The notes under the pieces: generated by a model
The model's database searches: none
What the model saw: the letters and a program-made list of their open reading frames with translations, nothing else
What the model was told of the DNA's origin: nothing
Position numbers and translations under genes: made by a program
Source: an uncultured Bacteroidales bacterium
GTDB taxonomy: Bacteria > Bacteroidota > Bacteroidia > Bacteroidales > Paludibacteraceae
Assembly (NCBI GenBank): GCA_946186735.1
Contig: CAMHOK010000006.1
Coordinates: forward strand, 1 to 34,784
Direction: 5' to 3'
Length of the DNA: 34,784 bases
Shown: one piece after another, positions 26,968 to 34,784 of the stretch
Numbering within the stretch: the first letter of the stretch is position 1
Layout: the number at the start of each line of letters is the position of its first letter

Positions 26968-27993
26968 ATGAAGATTCGTGTTTATATCCTTCTATCTATC
27001 ACACTCTTTCTTCTTGGTTGCAAGAGAGAGAGTAAGTATTCCTACCTTCAAGACAAGCCTTTAGCCGTTCGTATCTTGGTGGCAGACGAGAGCAATGATG
27101 TCTCCACCCGCCGATACATAGGTGAGATAGGTTCAGAAAGTGAGATATGGTTGTCGTTCACCTACGGAGGCGATCTTATTGAGCTCAACAAGAAGAGTGG
27201 TCAGAGGGTTGAGAAAGGTGAGGTTATTGCTCGCGTTGACGACACTCAGTTCAGAGCTATGTATGAGAGCGCAAAGGCAGTGCTTGCTCAGGCAGAGGAC
27301 GGCTACGAGCGTGCCAAGAGAGTGCACGAGAAAGGTGGTATCAACGAGATCAAGTGGAAAGAGATAGAGACCGAGGTGCAGAAGGCTAAGAGTCTGTATG
27401 TGAGCAGCGAGAAGCGTCTTGAGGACTGCACTATCAGAGCCGTCAAGAGCGGTGTGGTTGAGATCAACGACCTTCAGGTGGGCCAGACCCTCTCGCCCTC
27501 ACAGCGCATAGGTAAACTCATCGACATGAACAACCTCACCGCTTGTTTCACCGTCCCTGAGAACGAAGTGGGAACGATGTACGAAGGCCAGGTCATCGAA
27601 GTGAGCATACCCGCACTCGACCTCACCACCAAAGCACACATCATCAGCAAAGATCTCACCTCTACCATACTGGCGCACACCTTCCTCGTCAGGGCTCTGC
27701 TCGACGACAAAGAGGTGGTCAAGCACTTGCTCCCCGGCATGGTTTGTAAAGCTATCGTCACCAACAACAAGAAAAGAGGTATAGTAGTGCCCGCCTCGTG
27801 CATCATGACGCAGAAACGCGGACTGAGCGTATGGGTCATCAAACAAGGACAAGCACAGAGACGAATCATCGAGGTGGACGAATATGTGAACAATGGTGTG
27901 CTGGTGGGAAGCGGATTGGAAAACGGCGACACTATCGTCACCGAAGGTTATCAGAAACTCTTTGTAGGTGCCAAGGTTGACATACTCGACTAA
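26968..27993 (+). CDS. RND efflux periplasmic adaptor (membrane fusion lipoprotein)
   Basis: Lipobox LLGC; GGDLIELNKKSGQRVEKGEVIARVDDTQF; coiled-coil hairpin; GMVCKAIVTNNKKRGIVVPASCI. Confidence 0.93.
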   Translation: MKIRVYILLSITLFLLGCKRESKYSYLQDKPLAVRILVADESNDVSTRRYIGEIGSESEIWLSFTYGGDLIELNKKSGQRVEKGEVIARVDDTQFRAMYESAKAVLAQAEDGYERAKRVHEKGGINEIKWKEIETEVQKAKSLYVSSEKRLEDCTIRAVKSGVVEINDLQVGQTLSPSQRIGKLIDMNNLTACFTVPENEVGTMYEGQVIEVSIPALDLTTKAHIISKDLTSTILAHTFLVRALLDDKEVVKHLLPGMVCKAIVTNNKKRGIVVPASCIMTQKRGLSVWVIKQGQAQRRIIEVDEYVNNGVLVGSGLENGDTIVTEGYQKLFVGAKVDILD

Positions 27994-28037
27994 TAGCGCA
28001 GATATGCTTGTCTAATAGTCTCTTAAACAACAAAAGG

Positions 28038-31000
28038 ATGAAAAAACTTAACCACATAGGGAGTGCGATGCGTAACCATGTCTTGGTCTATGCTATTGTA
28101 GGAGCACTTATTGCTTTCGGTATGTTTGCTCTTCCCAAGATGAACAAAGATGAGTTCCCGCAGTTCACTCTGCGTATAGGAGTGATAGCCGCCATCTATC
28201 CGGGAGCCACTGCCCAAGAGGTCCAAGAGCAGGTGGCCAAGCCTCTTGAACAATATCTGTTCACCTTCAACGAGGTCAACAAAGCTCGCACCTACAGCCG
28301 TTCGCGCGACGGTATATGCTACATATATACCGTGCTCAACCCCTCCGTTACCGATGGTCCGAAAGTATGGCAGAAGATACGCGGCAACATGTCGCTCTTC
28401 AAGCAGACATCTCTACCTCAAGGTTTGGTGGCAGTGGCAGTGATTGATGATTTTGGCAGCACCTCGTCTATGCTTCTGTCTATTGCCAGCAACCAGCGTT
28501 CGCCACGCGAGCTGGAGCAGGTGGCCGACAAGCTGTGCAACCGACTGCGCACCATACCCGAGATGGGAGCCATCAAAGTGGTGGGTACGCAGAAAGAGGA
28601 GATAGCCGTCACGCTTGATGTGCAGCGTATCACACAGTATGCTCTCAACCAGAACATGATACTCATGGAGCTGGCCGCACAAGGGTTCCGTACGGCTACA
28701 GGTGAGATAGCCAACGACATGGGAGCAGCTCTGGTACATATCGAAATCCCCTTCAACTCAGAGTATGAGATAGGCGAACAGATAGTCTTTCCTGACCCGG
28801 TGACGGGTCAGAACATCCGCCTGCGCGACATTGCCAAGATTGAAAGGCGCTACCAGAAAGCCGGCAAGTATGTAGAACTCTACAACGATGATAACGACCC
28901 CGCCGAAGGGCTGATTGTCAGTATGGAGATGACACCCGGCAACAACATCGTCAGTTTTGGCAACAAGGTGAACAAGGTGCTCAAACAAGTGCAGCGCACC
29001 CTCCCGCCTGATATACAGATCAACAAAGTGACCGACCAACCGTCGGTAGTCAATAAGAGCGTGCTGAGCTTCCTCAAAGACCTGCTGGAGTCGGTCATCA
29101 TCGTTATCTTGGTGATGCTCATACTCTTCCCTATGCGCACAGCTCTGGTATCATCAACGGGTCTGCCCGTATGTATTGCCGCCACCTTGGGTATAATGTA
29201 TGTCTTCGGTATCGACCTTAACACCGTCACCCTGGCCGCACTCATCGTGGTCTTGGGTATGGTGGTGGACGACTCCGTCATCGTCATCGACGGATATACC
29301 GACCTCTTGGAGAAAGGGCACTCACGCTGGTACTCGGCCTACACCAGCACCACACAACTCTTCGTTCCTATGGCGATAGCCACATGCTCTATCTCCGGCA
29401 TGTTCTTCCCTATGCTCAAGACCATGCACGGAGAGATGGGCGACTTCGTCAAGCTCTTCCCCTGGGCTGTGTTCATCGCACTCACTTGCAGTATCTTCTA
29501 CGCTATCTATGTCATTCCTTTCATGGCAACACGCGTCATCAAGAAGCAGAAGAGCGAGCGTATGTTACTGCTCGAACGCGTACAGAAATGGTTCTTCGAG
29601 AAGTTGCAGAACGGCTATACCCGACTCCTTAACTTCTGTTTCCGCCACCCGTGGGGCACTATAGGCTTCTCTATAGTGATGGTGGCGACAGGTGTGGGCT
29701 TCTTCCTGCTCAACAACATACAGTTCATGCCCAAAGCCGAGCGCGAGCTGTTTGCCATCGAGATACACCTCACCGAGGGGAGCAGCCTGGAACAGACATC
29801 CGTCATTGCCGACTCGCTCGCACGCATACTCAAAGAGGATAAGAGAGTGAAGAACATTACCTCTTTTGTGGGTATGGGCTCACCGCGTTTCCATACCACT
29901 TACGCCCCACAGATGGCGGCGCCTAACTACGCGCAGTTCATCGTTACCACCGTGTCCGACAAAGCTACAGCCGACATCATTGCCGAATATCAGCCTAAGT
30001 ATGAGAACGCCTTCACCAACGCTTATTGCCGTTTCAAGCAGCTCGACTATCAGATAGTGAACAACCCTATTGAGGTCTTCGTTCAAGGCGACGAGTACTA
30101 CGACCTCGAGCCTATAGCCGACTCGCTCAAGCACTTCATGAGCTCTATACCGGAAATAACCTGGGTGCACACCGATTATGAAGAGACGATGCAGACCATC
30201 TGCATCCGTCTCAAGGACGACGAGGCCACGCGTCTGGGCGTGACGCAAGCCACACTATCGCTCTACCTCAACGGAGCACTCAAAGGGCGCAGTCTGACAG
30301 GTATCTGGGACAAGAACTACAAGACACCCGTCATCCTCTATACCGCAGGCACAGAGGACATGACCTACGAGGACATCTGCGACATGCTCATCCCCACTCC
30401 CACACCCGACACATGGGTGCCGCTCCGACAAGTGGCCGACATCATACCCGACTTCCGACCCGCACAACTCACCACCAGAAACGGCATACCCACTATCACT
30501 ATCGCTGCCGACATGAGAGGCTCATCACCACAACCCATGGCAATGAAGAAGATAGAGAACTACATAAAGACGCTCAACATACCTGAAGAGGTAACCATCA
30601 ACTACGGTGGACTCACCGAGAACAACAAACGCCTCATGCCCGACATAGTGATGACTATCCTCATGGCTCTATTGGTGTTGCTCGCCTTGCTCGTCTATCA
30701 CTTCAAGAAGATAAGCATCTCGCTCCTCTCACTCTCGGTGAGCATGCTCTGTATCTTCGGCGCTTTCTTCGGCTTATGGCTCTTCAACCTGAGCGTGAGC
30801 ATCACTGCCGTACTCGGACTCATCTCGCTGGTGGGTATCATCGTGAGGAACGCCATCATCATGTATGAGTATGCCGAAGAGCTGGTTCAGACTCAGCACC
30901 TCAGCTCGCGCGAGGCTGCCTATCAAGCCGGACTGAGACGAATGCGTCCTATCTTCCTCACCTCCGCCACCACCGCCTTAGGCGTCGTGCCGATGATAAC

Positions 31001-31241
31001 AGCCGCCACCAGCCTATGGATGCCTATGGGCGTGGTCATCTGCTTCGGCACAATCTTCACCATGCCGCTCGTCGTCACCATACTGCCTATCGCCTATTGG
31101 AAAGTGTATGAGCGAGAGACACGACGCGAGACAAGATACAAAGCCGTGGAGAACGCCGTCAAACAGCATGTGGAAGAACGCGAACAACAAATAGAGAAAA
31201 TCAACGAGTCGCTCGACTCCTACTTAAACTCGAAGAAATGA
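28038..31241 (+). CDS. RND efflux permease (AcrB/HAE family)
   Basis: AIYPGATAQEVQEQVAKPLEQ, LVVLGMVVDDSVIVID, SLVGIIVRNAIIMYEYAEE, RRMRPIFLTSATTALGVVPM. ATG 28038 preferred (AAAGG upstream) over the TTG at 28008. Confidence 0.95.
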   Translation: MKKLNHIGSAMRNHVLVYAIVGALIAFGMFALPKMNKDEFPQFTLRIGVIAAIYPGATAQEVQEQVAKPLEQYLFTFNEVNKARTYSRSRDGICYIYTVLNPSVTDGPKVWQKIRGNMSLFKQTSLPQGLVAVAVIDDFGSTSSMLLSIASNQRSPRELEQVADKLCNRLRTIPEMGAIKVVGTQKEEIAVTLDVQRITQYALNQNMILMELAAQGFRTATGEIANDMGAALVHIEIPFNSEYEIGEQIVFPDPVTGQNIRLRDIAKIERRYQKAGKYVELYNDDNDPAEGLIVSMEMTPGNNIVSFGNKVNKVLKQVQRTLPPDIQINKVTDQPSVVNKSVLSFLKDLLESVIIVILVMLILFPMRTALVSSTGLPVCIAATLGIMYVFGIDLNTVTLAALIVVLGMVVDDSVIVIDGYTDLLEKGHSRWYSAYTSTTQLFVPMAIATCSISGMFFPMLKTMHGEMGDFVKLFPWAVFIALTCSIFYAIYVIPFMATRVIKKQKSERMLLLERVQKWFFEKLQNGYTRLLNFCFRHPWGTIGFSIVMVATGVGFFLLNNIQFMPKAERELFAIEIHLTEGSSLEQTSVIADSLARILKEDKRVKNITSFVGMGSPRFHTTYAPQMAAPNYAQFIVTTVSDKATADIIAEYQPKYENAFTNAYCRFKQLDYQIVNNPIEVFVQGDEYYDLEPIADSLKHFMSSIPEITWVHTDYEETMQTICIRLKDDEATRLGVTQATLSLYLNGALKGRSLTGIWDKNYKTPVILYTAGTEDMTYEDICDMLIPTPTPDTWVPLRQVADIIPDFRPAQLTTRNGIPTITIAADMRGSSPQPMAMKKIENYIKTLNIPEEVTINYGGLTENNKRLMPDIVMTILMALLVLLALLVYHFKKISISLLSLSVSMLCIFGAFFGLWLFNLSVSITAVLGLISLVGIIVRNAIIMYEYAEELVQTQHLSSREAAYQAGLRRMRPIFLTSATTALGVVPMITAATSLWMPMGVVICFGTIFTMPLVVTILPIAYWKVYERETRRETRYKAVENAVKQHVEEREQQIEKINESLDSYLNSKK

Positions 31242-32575
31242 AAAAGACCTTATACATATTCTTATTAGTGCTATCAGCACCACTCCTTTACGCACAAAGT
31301 CTCACACTCGACTCTTGTCTGAACATGGCCAAGCAGCACAACTGCACCATCCGCTCATCAGAGCTGGACATCGCCATTGCCCAAGAGGTGAAGAAACAAG
31401 TGCTGTGGAAATACTTCCCTCAGGTGAGCATCGAAGGGTTCGGTTTCATCAGTGCCGCCCCTCTGGTCCGCATGGATGTGACCAAGGTGGGCAAGACGGA
31501 AGATACACGTGAGTTTCTCTCCGAACTGTTCTCGGCTGTTGACACCCTCTCCGGCGGCGGTCTGACCTCAAATATCGAGATCATCCGTCGAGGCTACTCT
31601 GCCGGTGTGAGAGCCGTTCAGCCTATCTACTGGGGCGGTATGATCGTCAATGGCAACAAGCTGGCACAACTGGGTGTGGATGCCGCCAAGCTGCAGAGAG
31701 AGGTGAGCGAGAGAGATCTGCTCCAGCAGGTTGAAGAGAGCTACTGGCTCGTTGCAGGTCTGTACGAGAAACGCAAAACCGTCAAGCAAGCATACGAACT
31801 GCTCGACACTATCCAATCGGTGGCACAGGCAGCCTTCGAGGCAGGTATAGCCACGCAGAACGACCTGCTCAAGATCACCCTCAAACGCAACGAGGTAGCC
31901 ACCAAAGCTCTACAGTTAGAGAACGGCATCCATCTGGCGTCAAGAGCGCTGTGCCAACTCGTAGGACTGGAATATACCAAAGAGCTGGAGCTCGAACCGA
32001 TACCTATCGAACCGGAACTGACCCTCAAACTGACGCTGCAGGACATCGATGCCTCTAAGCGACCCGAACAAGACCTATTAGAGATGAACATCAGAGCCGA
32101 AGAACTCAGGAAGAAGATAACCATAGGCGAGACCCTCCCGCATATAGCTATCGGGGCCGTAGGCGGCGCTTCTAACTTCTTCGAGCAGAACAACTGGAAC
32201 ATAACGGGTGTGGCTATGGTCACTATCCCTCTCACCGGTTGGGGCGAGACTGCACATAAGATCAAAGAGCATAACCTCAGGATAGAGAAAGCCCGACTGA
32301 TGAAGACTGACCTTAGCGAGAAGATGAGTCTGCAGAACGAGCAAGCCTACGATGTGCTCACCGAGTCGATACAACTCATGCTCCAGCACGAGTCGGCAGA
32401 GAAGATGGCGCAAGACAACTACGACATCTCACTCATGAACTACGAAGCCGGCATGTGCACTATGAGCGAGCTGCTGGAGAGTCAGTCGCTACTGCTACGC
32501 GCACAAAACGACTACACCGACGCCTGCATCAACTATCGCTCAGCTCTGAGACGCTTCAAAGAACTGAACAAGTAA
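31238..32575 (+). CDS. TolC-family outer-membrane efflux protein
   Basis: Signal peptide, LTLDSCLNMAKQHNCTIRSSELDIAIAQEVKKQVLWKYFPQVSIEG; C-terminal YEAGMCTMSELLESQSLLLRAQNDYTDACINYRSALRRFKEL; ATGA overlap with the permease. Confidence 0.93.
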   Translation: MKKTLYIFLLVLSAPLLYAQSLTLDSCLNMAKQHNCTIRSSELDIAIAQEVKKQVLWKYFPQVSIEGFGFISAAPLVRMDVTKVGKTEDTREFLSELFSAVDTLSGGGLTSNIEIIRRGYSAGVRAVQPIYWGGMIVNGNKLAQLGVDAAKLQREVSERDLLQQVEESYWLVAGLYEKRKTVKQAYELLDTIQSVAQAAFEAGIATQNDLLKITLKRNEVATKALQLENGIHLASRALCQLVGLEYTKELELEPIPIEPELTLKLTLQDIDASKRPEQDLLEMNIRAEELRKKITIGETLPHIAIGAVGGASNFFEQNNWNITGVAMVTIPLTGWGETAHKIKEHNLRIEKARLMKTDLSEKMSLQNEQAYDVLTESIQLMLQHESAEKMAQDNYDISLMNYEAGMCTMSELLESQSLLLRAQNDYTDACINYRSALRRFKELNK

Positions 32576-32598
32576 GAAGGCATAACGCAGAAAACAGC

Positions 32599-33063
32599 AT
32601 GATGAGTAAAGGAGAAGACAAGATGACCAAAGAAGAAACCTACCTCACATTGCTCCCGCAAGCCGAGGCATTGCTAAGCGGTGAGAACGACCTTATCGCC
32701 AACATGGCAAACATAGCAGCACTGCTCCACCACACTTTTCGTTTCTGGTGGACCGGTTTCTATCGCGTAGAAGGCGATGAGCTCGTACTTGGTCCGTTCC
32801 AAGGACCTATAGCCTGCACAAGGATAAAGAAAGGCAGAGGCGTGTGCGGCACCACATGGCTCAGAGAACAGACCATCATCGTTGACGATGTACATAAGTT
32901 TGAAGGACATATAGCATGCTCTGCCGAATCGAACAGCGAGATAGTGGTGCCGCTAAGAAAAGACGGACAGATAGTGGCAGTGCTCGATATCGACAGCCGC
33001 GATTTTAGCAATTTCGACGCCATCGACCAACTCTACCTCGAGAAGATAATGGAGTTAATGTAA
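32599..33063 (+). CDS. msrC: GAF-domain free methionine-(R)-sulfoxide reductase
   Basis: FWWTGFYRVEGDELVLGPFQGPIACTRIKKGRGVCGTTWLREQTIIVDDVHKFEGHIACSAESNSEIVVPL retains three conserved Cys. Start 32599 (or 32602/32623), not 32455. Confidence 0.92.
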   Translation: MMSKGEDKMTKEETYLTLLPQAEALLSGENDLIANMANIAALLHHTFRFWWTGFYRVEGDELVLGPFQGPIACTRIKKGRGVCGTTWLREQTIIVDDVHKFEGHIACSAESNSEIVVPLRKDGQIVAVLDIDSRDFSNFDAIDQLYLEKIMELM

Positions 33064-33090
33064 AATCCCAATATCCCGAAAAAAAACACA

Positions 33091-33126
33091 AGAGTGAGCA
33101 TAAAACCTTATACTCACTCTTTCTTT
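33091..33126. terminator. Terminator hairpin, possibly bidirectional
   Basis: AGAGTGAG (33091-33098) / CTCACTCT (33113-33120), stem extended by ATAA/TTAT with one mismatch, flanked by TTCTTTT and an A-run on the other side. Confidence 0.82.
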
Positions 33127-33194
33127 TGTCAGCGAGCTTAGTTTCTCCGGTATCAGAGAATAGTTCGCCGCTCATTTGCCTCAACAAAAGGCAT

Positions 33195-33326
33195 TTATTT
33201 GCTTATGTTATTTTCGTTTTCTTCGTTGTTCTTTGTGTTCTTCTTACCGGCGCGGTTAAGAAGGACAACGGGTACGATGCACACAAGGAGCATCACCACC
33301 GCGATGATGATTGTTGAAGTATCCAT
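33195..33326 (-). CDS. 43-aa single-TM small membrane protein (absent from the ORF track)
   Basis: Hand translation from CAT at 33324-33326: MDTSTIIIAVVMLLVCIVPVVLLNRAGKKNTKNNEENENNISK*. One hydrophobic helix followed by a basic/hydrophilic tail. Confidence 0.65.
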   Translation of the reverse strand: MDTSTIIIAVVMLLVCIVPVVLLNRAGKKNTKNNEENENNISK

Positions 33327-33370
33327 TTGACAGTCATTTATAAAAATTATACATAGAGTTAGATATCATA

Positions 33371-33388
33371 GCCGTTGCTACTAACGGC
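33371..33388. other. Short perfect hairpin between the small membrane protein gene and the next minus-strand ORF
   Basis: GCCGTT-GCTACT-AACGGC, 6-bp stem, no clear T-run. Confidence 0.5.
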
Positions 33389-33405
33389 AGACATGTTACC
33401 CTTCC

Positions 33406-33792
33406 CTACCAAAAGACAGCAAAAGGAAAACTGATATTAAAAGATGGCAGACTGAGCCTCAGATGATGATGTCGCGCTAAGTAAGCATGCGATTTCCTGT
33501 CAAACATGAACTGTGCAGGGCGGCCATGAATCGTCTCTGCGAGGCGCTGATGCACCTGCTTTGCCGTGAGCGACAGACTCAGTATCCTCACCTTAGCTAT
33601 CTGAGCAGGCAGAGCCGGCGCAGCGGAAGAGAGTGAGAAGAGATTGCGGCTATCGCTGTCATAAGGAAGATGTTGCGTCTTAGCTACCTGACCGAGGACA
33701 AGCCGCCCGTCGGCAGAGCCGGACACATGTGCCACTATCGTCATACCGACGATAGCAAGCAACAGCATCAATATCTTCTTCTCATAACTCAT
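33406..33792 (-). CDS. Hypothetical secreted or membrane-anchored protein
   Basis: ATG at 33792 gives MSYEKKILMLLLAIVGMTIVAHVSGS, a plausible signal/anchor; no family recognised. The track start at 33798 is TTG. Confidence 0.5.
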   Translation of the reverse strand: MSYEKKILMLLLAIVGMTIVAHVSGSADGRLVLGQVAKTQHLPYDSDSRNLFSLSSAAPALPAQIAKVRILSLSLTAKQVHQRLAETIHGRPAQFMFDRKSHAYLARHHHLRLSLPSFNISFPFAVFW

Positions 33793-33826
33793 TGACAAAG
33801 GCAGAGATGGGCATTACTTAACACAA

Positions 33827-34784
33827 TCATTTTTTTGGCGAATATAAGTCTTTGAGGGTCATATAGCTAAACTCCGAAGGCTGTTTATTGTCATCGCTCA
33901 CTGTGATATCGAGGTGCAGTGAGCGCTTGTCAGTCAGATATTGCTTGACGAACATTTTCAACTCGTCTATCGTCTCTTTGCCTCCGACCGACACCTCGTG
34001 TCCGAGTCCGGTAAAACGATAGATACAAGCAGGCAGCTTGAACTTATTGAAGCGTTTGATAAGTGCGTCAGCCCCATAGAGACCCTTGTTAAAGAGCTCC
34101 ACCTGTTTATAGGGCACTATCTTATCAATAGTGCCATGGAAGAGGAGTGTGGGTGCAGGCTGATGCTGACTCCATTTCACCTTGCCTGACTCAGAATAGA
34201 TAGCGCCACTATAAGCCACCACTCCTGCCGGTGCCCACCCTGCGGGCAACTCTTGACAGAAGCTCAGTCCGTTGCAACGACCATAATCGGTCATCAGAGC
34301 CGTGATAGCCCCCGCTGACGAGCCCTCAAGGATGATCTTATCCTTGTCTATCCCAAGCTCCTGAGCATGACCGACCAAGAATGCGATGGCTGCACTACAG
34401 TCGGCGGCTGCCATGTAGAAAGCCTCTTCCAAAGGTTTGAGGTTAGTAATGCCTACCTTAGTAACACCCTTCAGACCAAGACGATAGTCCATAGCCACTG
34501 CCACATAACCCTCTGCCGCGAGCTTCCGACAATAGTCGGCATCCCACGGATGGAGGCGCGAACCGCTCACGAACCCTCCGCCGAAGATATGAACGATGGT
34601 ATATCCATTGGGGGCAGAAGGTTGATAGACATCTAAATACAATGTACTATCACGCTCAACAAAAGCATACGACTCAGGTAACTGAACCGAAGACTCAGGT
34701 GACTGAATCGAAGACTCCGACGCCGCGACAGTGTCAGTCTGTGCACAGAGCGGCAACAGCGACAAGAGCGAGAGCAATAACAGG
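33827..34784 (-). CDS. Alpha/beta-hydrolase (carboxylesterase/lipase-like), 5' end cut by the window
   Basis: YTIVHIFGGGFVSGSR (HGGG-like oxyanion), ILEGSSAGAITAL (GSSAG nucleophile), LLFHGTIDKIVPY. The frame stays open to 34783 (CTG TTA TTG CTC…), so the track start TTG 34777 is probably not the real start. Confidence 0.88.
   Translation of the reverse strand, partial: LLLLSLLSLLPLCAQTDTVAASESSIQSPESSVQLPESYAFVERDSTLYLDVYQPSAPNGYTIVHIFGGGFVSGSRLHPWDADYCRKLAAEGYVAVAMDYRLGLKGVTKVGITNLKPLEEAFYMAAADCSAAIAFLVGHAQELGIDKDKIILEGSSAGAITALMTDYGRCNGLSFCQELPAGWAPAGVVAYSGAIYSESGKVKWSQHQPAPTLLFHGTIDKIVPYKQVELFNKGLYGADALIKRFNKFKLPACIYRFTGLGHEVSVGGKETIDELKMFVKQYLTDKRSLHLDITVSDDNKQPSEFSYMTLKDLYSPKK

Noticed and set aside
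33126-33317. 63-aa hydrophobic + ORF
   Set aside because: Begins at a TTG at the edge of the terminator and lies opposite the better-formed 43-aa minus-strand ORF; kept only as an alternative.

Overview
The window reads as a gene-dense Bacteroidales-type chromosomal segment, judged from TTTG-N19/20-TAnnTTTG promoters and from family content (LptE, SecG, GldA-like ATPase, DUF3467, PCMD, DUF1343/NamZ, CcsBA). I found no rRNA, tRNA, CRISPR array, transposase or prophage. About 26 protein genes can be supported. They are mostly housekeeping or envelope genes: sufC/sufD, a glutaminyl-cyclase-like M28 lipoprotein, prs, GT2, a sigma-54 activator, lptE, secG, a POT transporter, rsmI, a flippase, a MATE transporter, a GldA-like ATPase, ruvB, GT4, an esterase, a HAD phosphatase, ribE, ccsBA, namZ, an FAD/Fe-S oxidoreductase, an RND-TolC efflux operon, fRMsr and an alpha/beta hydrolase. 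I did not find a clear new multi-gene system. The best leads are: (1) the flippase gene is bracketed by two arrays of the same 16-bp repeat family in opposite orientations, with the array units supplying the upstream and flippase stop codons and placing stops in all three + frames; (2) two divergent intergenic regions share a perfect inverted repeat made of back-to-back promoters, with the same 6-bp gap between -33 elements; (3) SufD is half-size but keeps the core CxH motif, and no sufB lies in the usual place; (4) a HAD phosphatase overlaps ribE by ATGA, making it a candidate for the riboflavin-pathway phosphatase; (5) an unlisted 43-aa membrane microprotein lies on the minus strand. All counts were made by hand and all homology calls come from memory of family motifs, with no database search.
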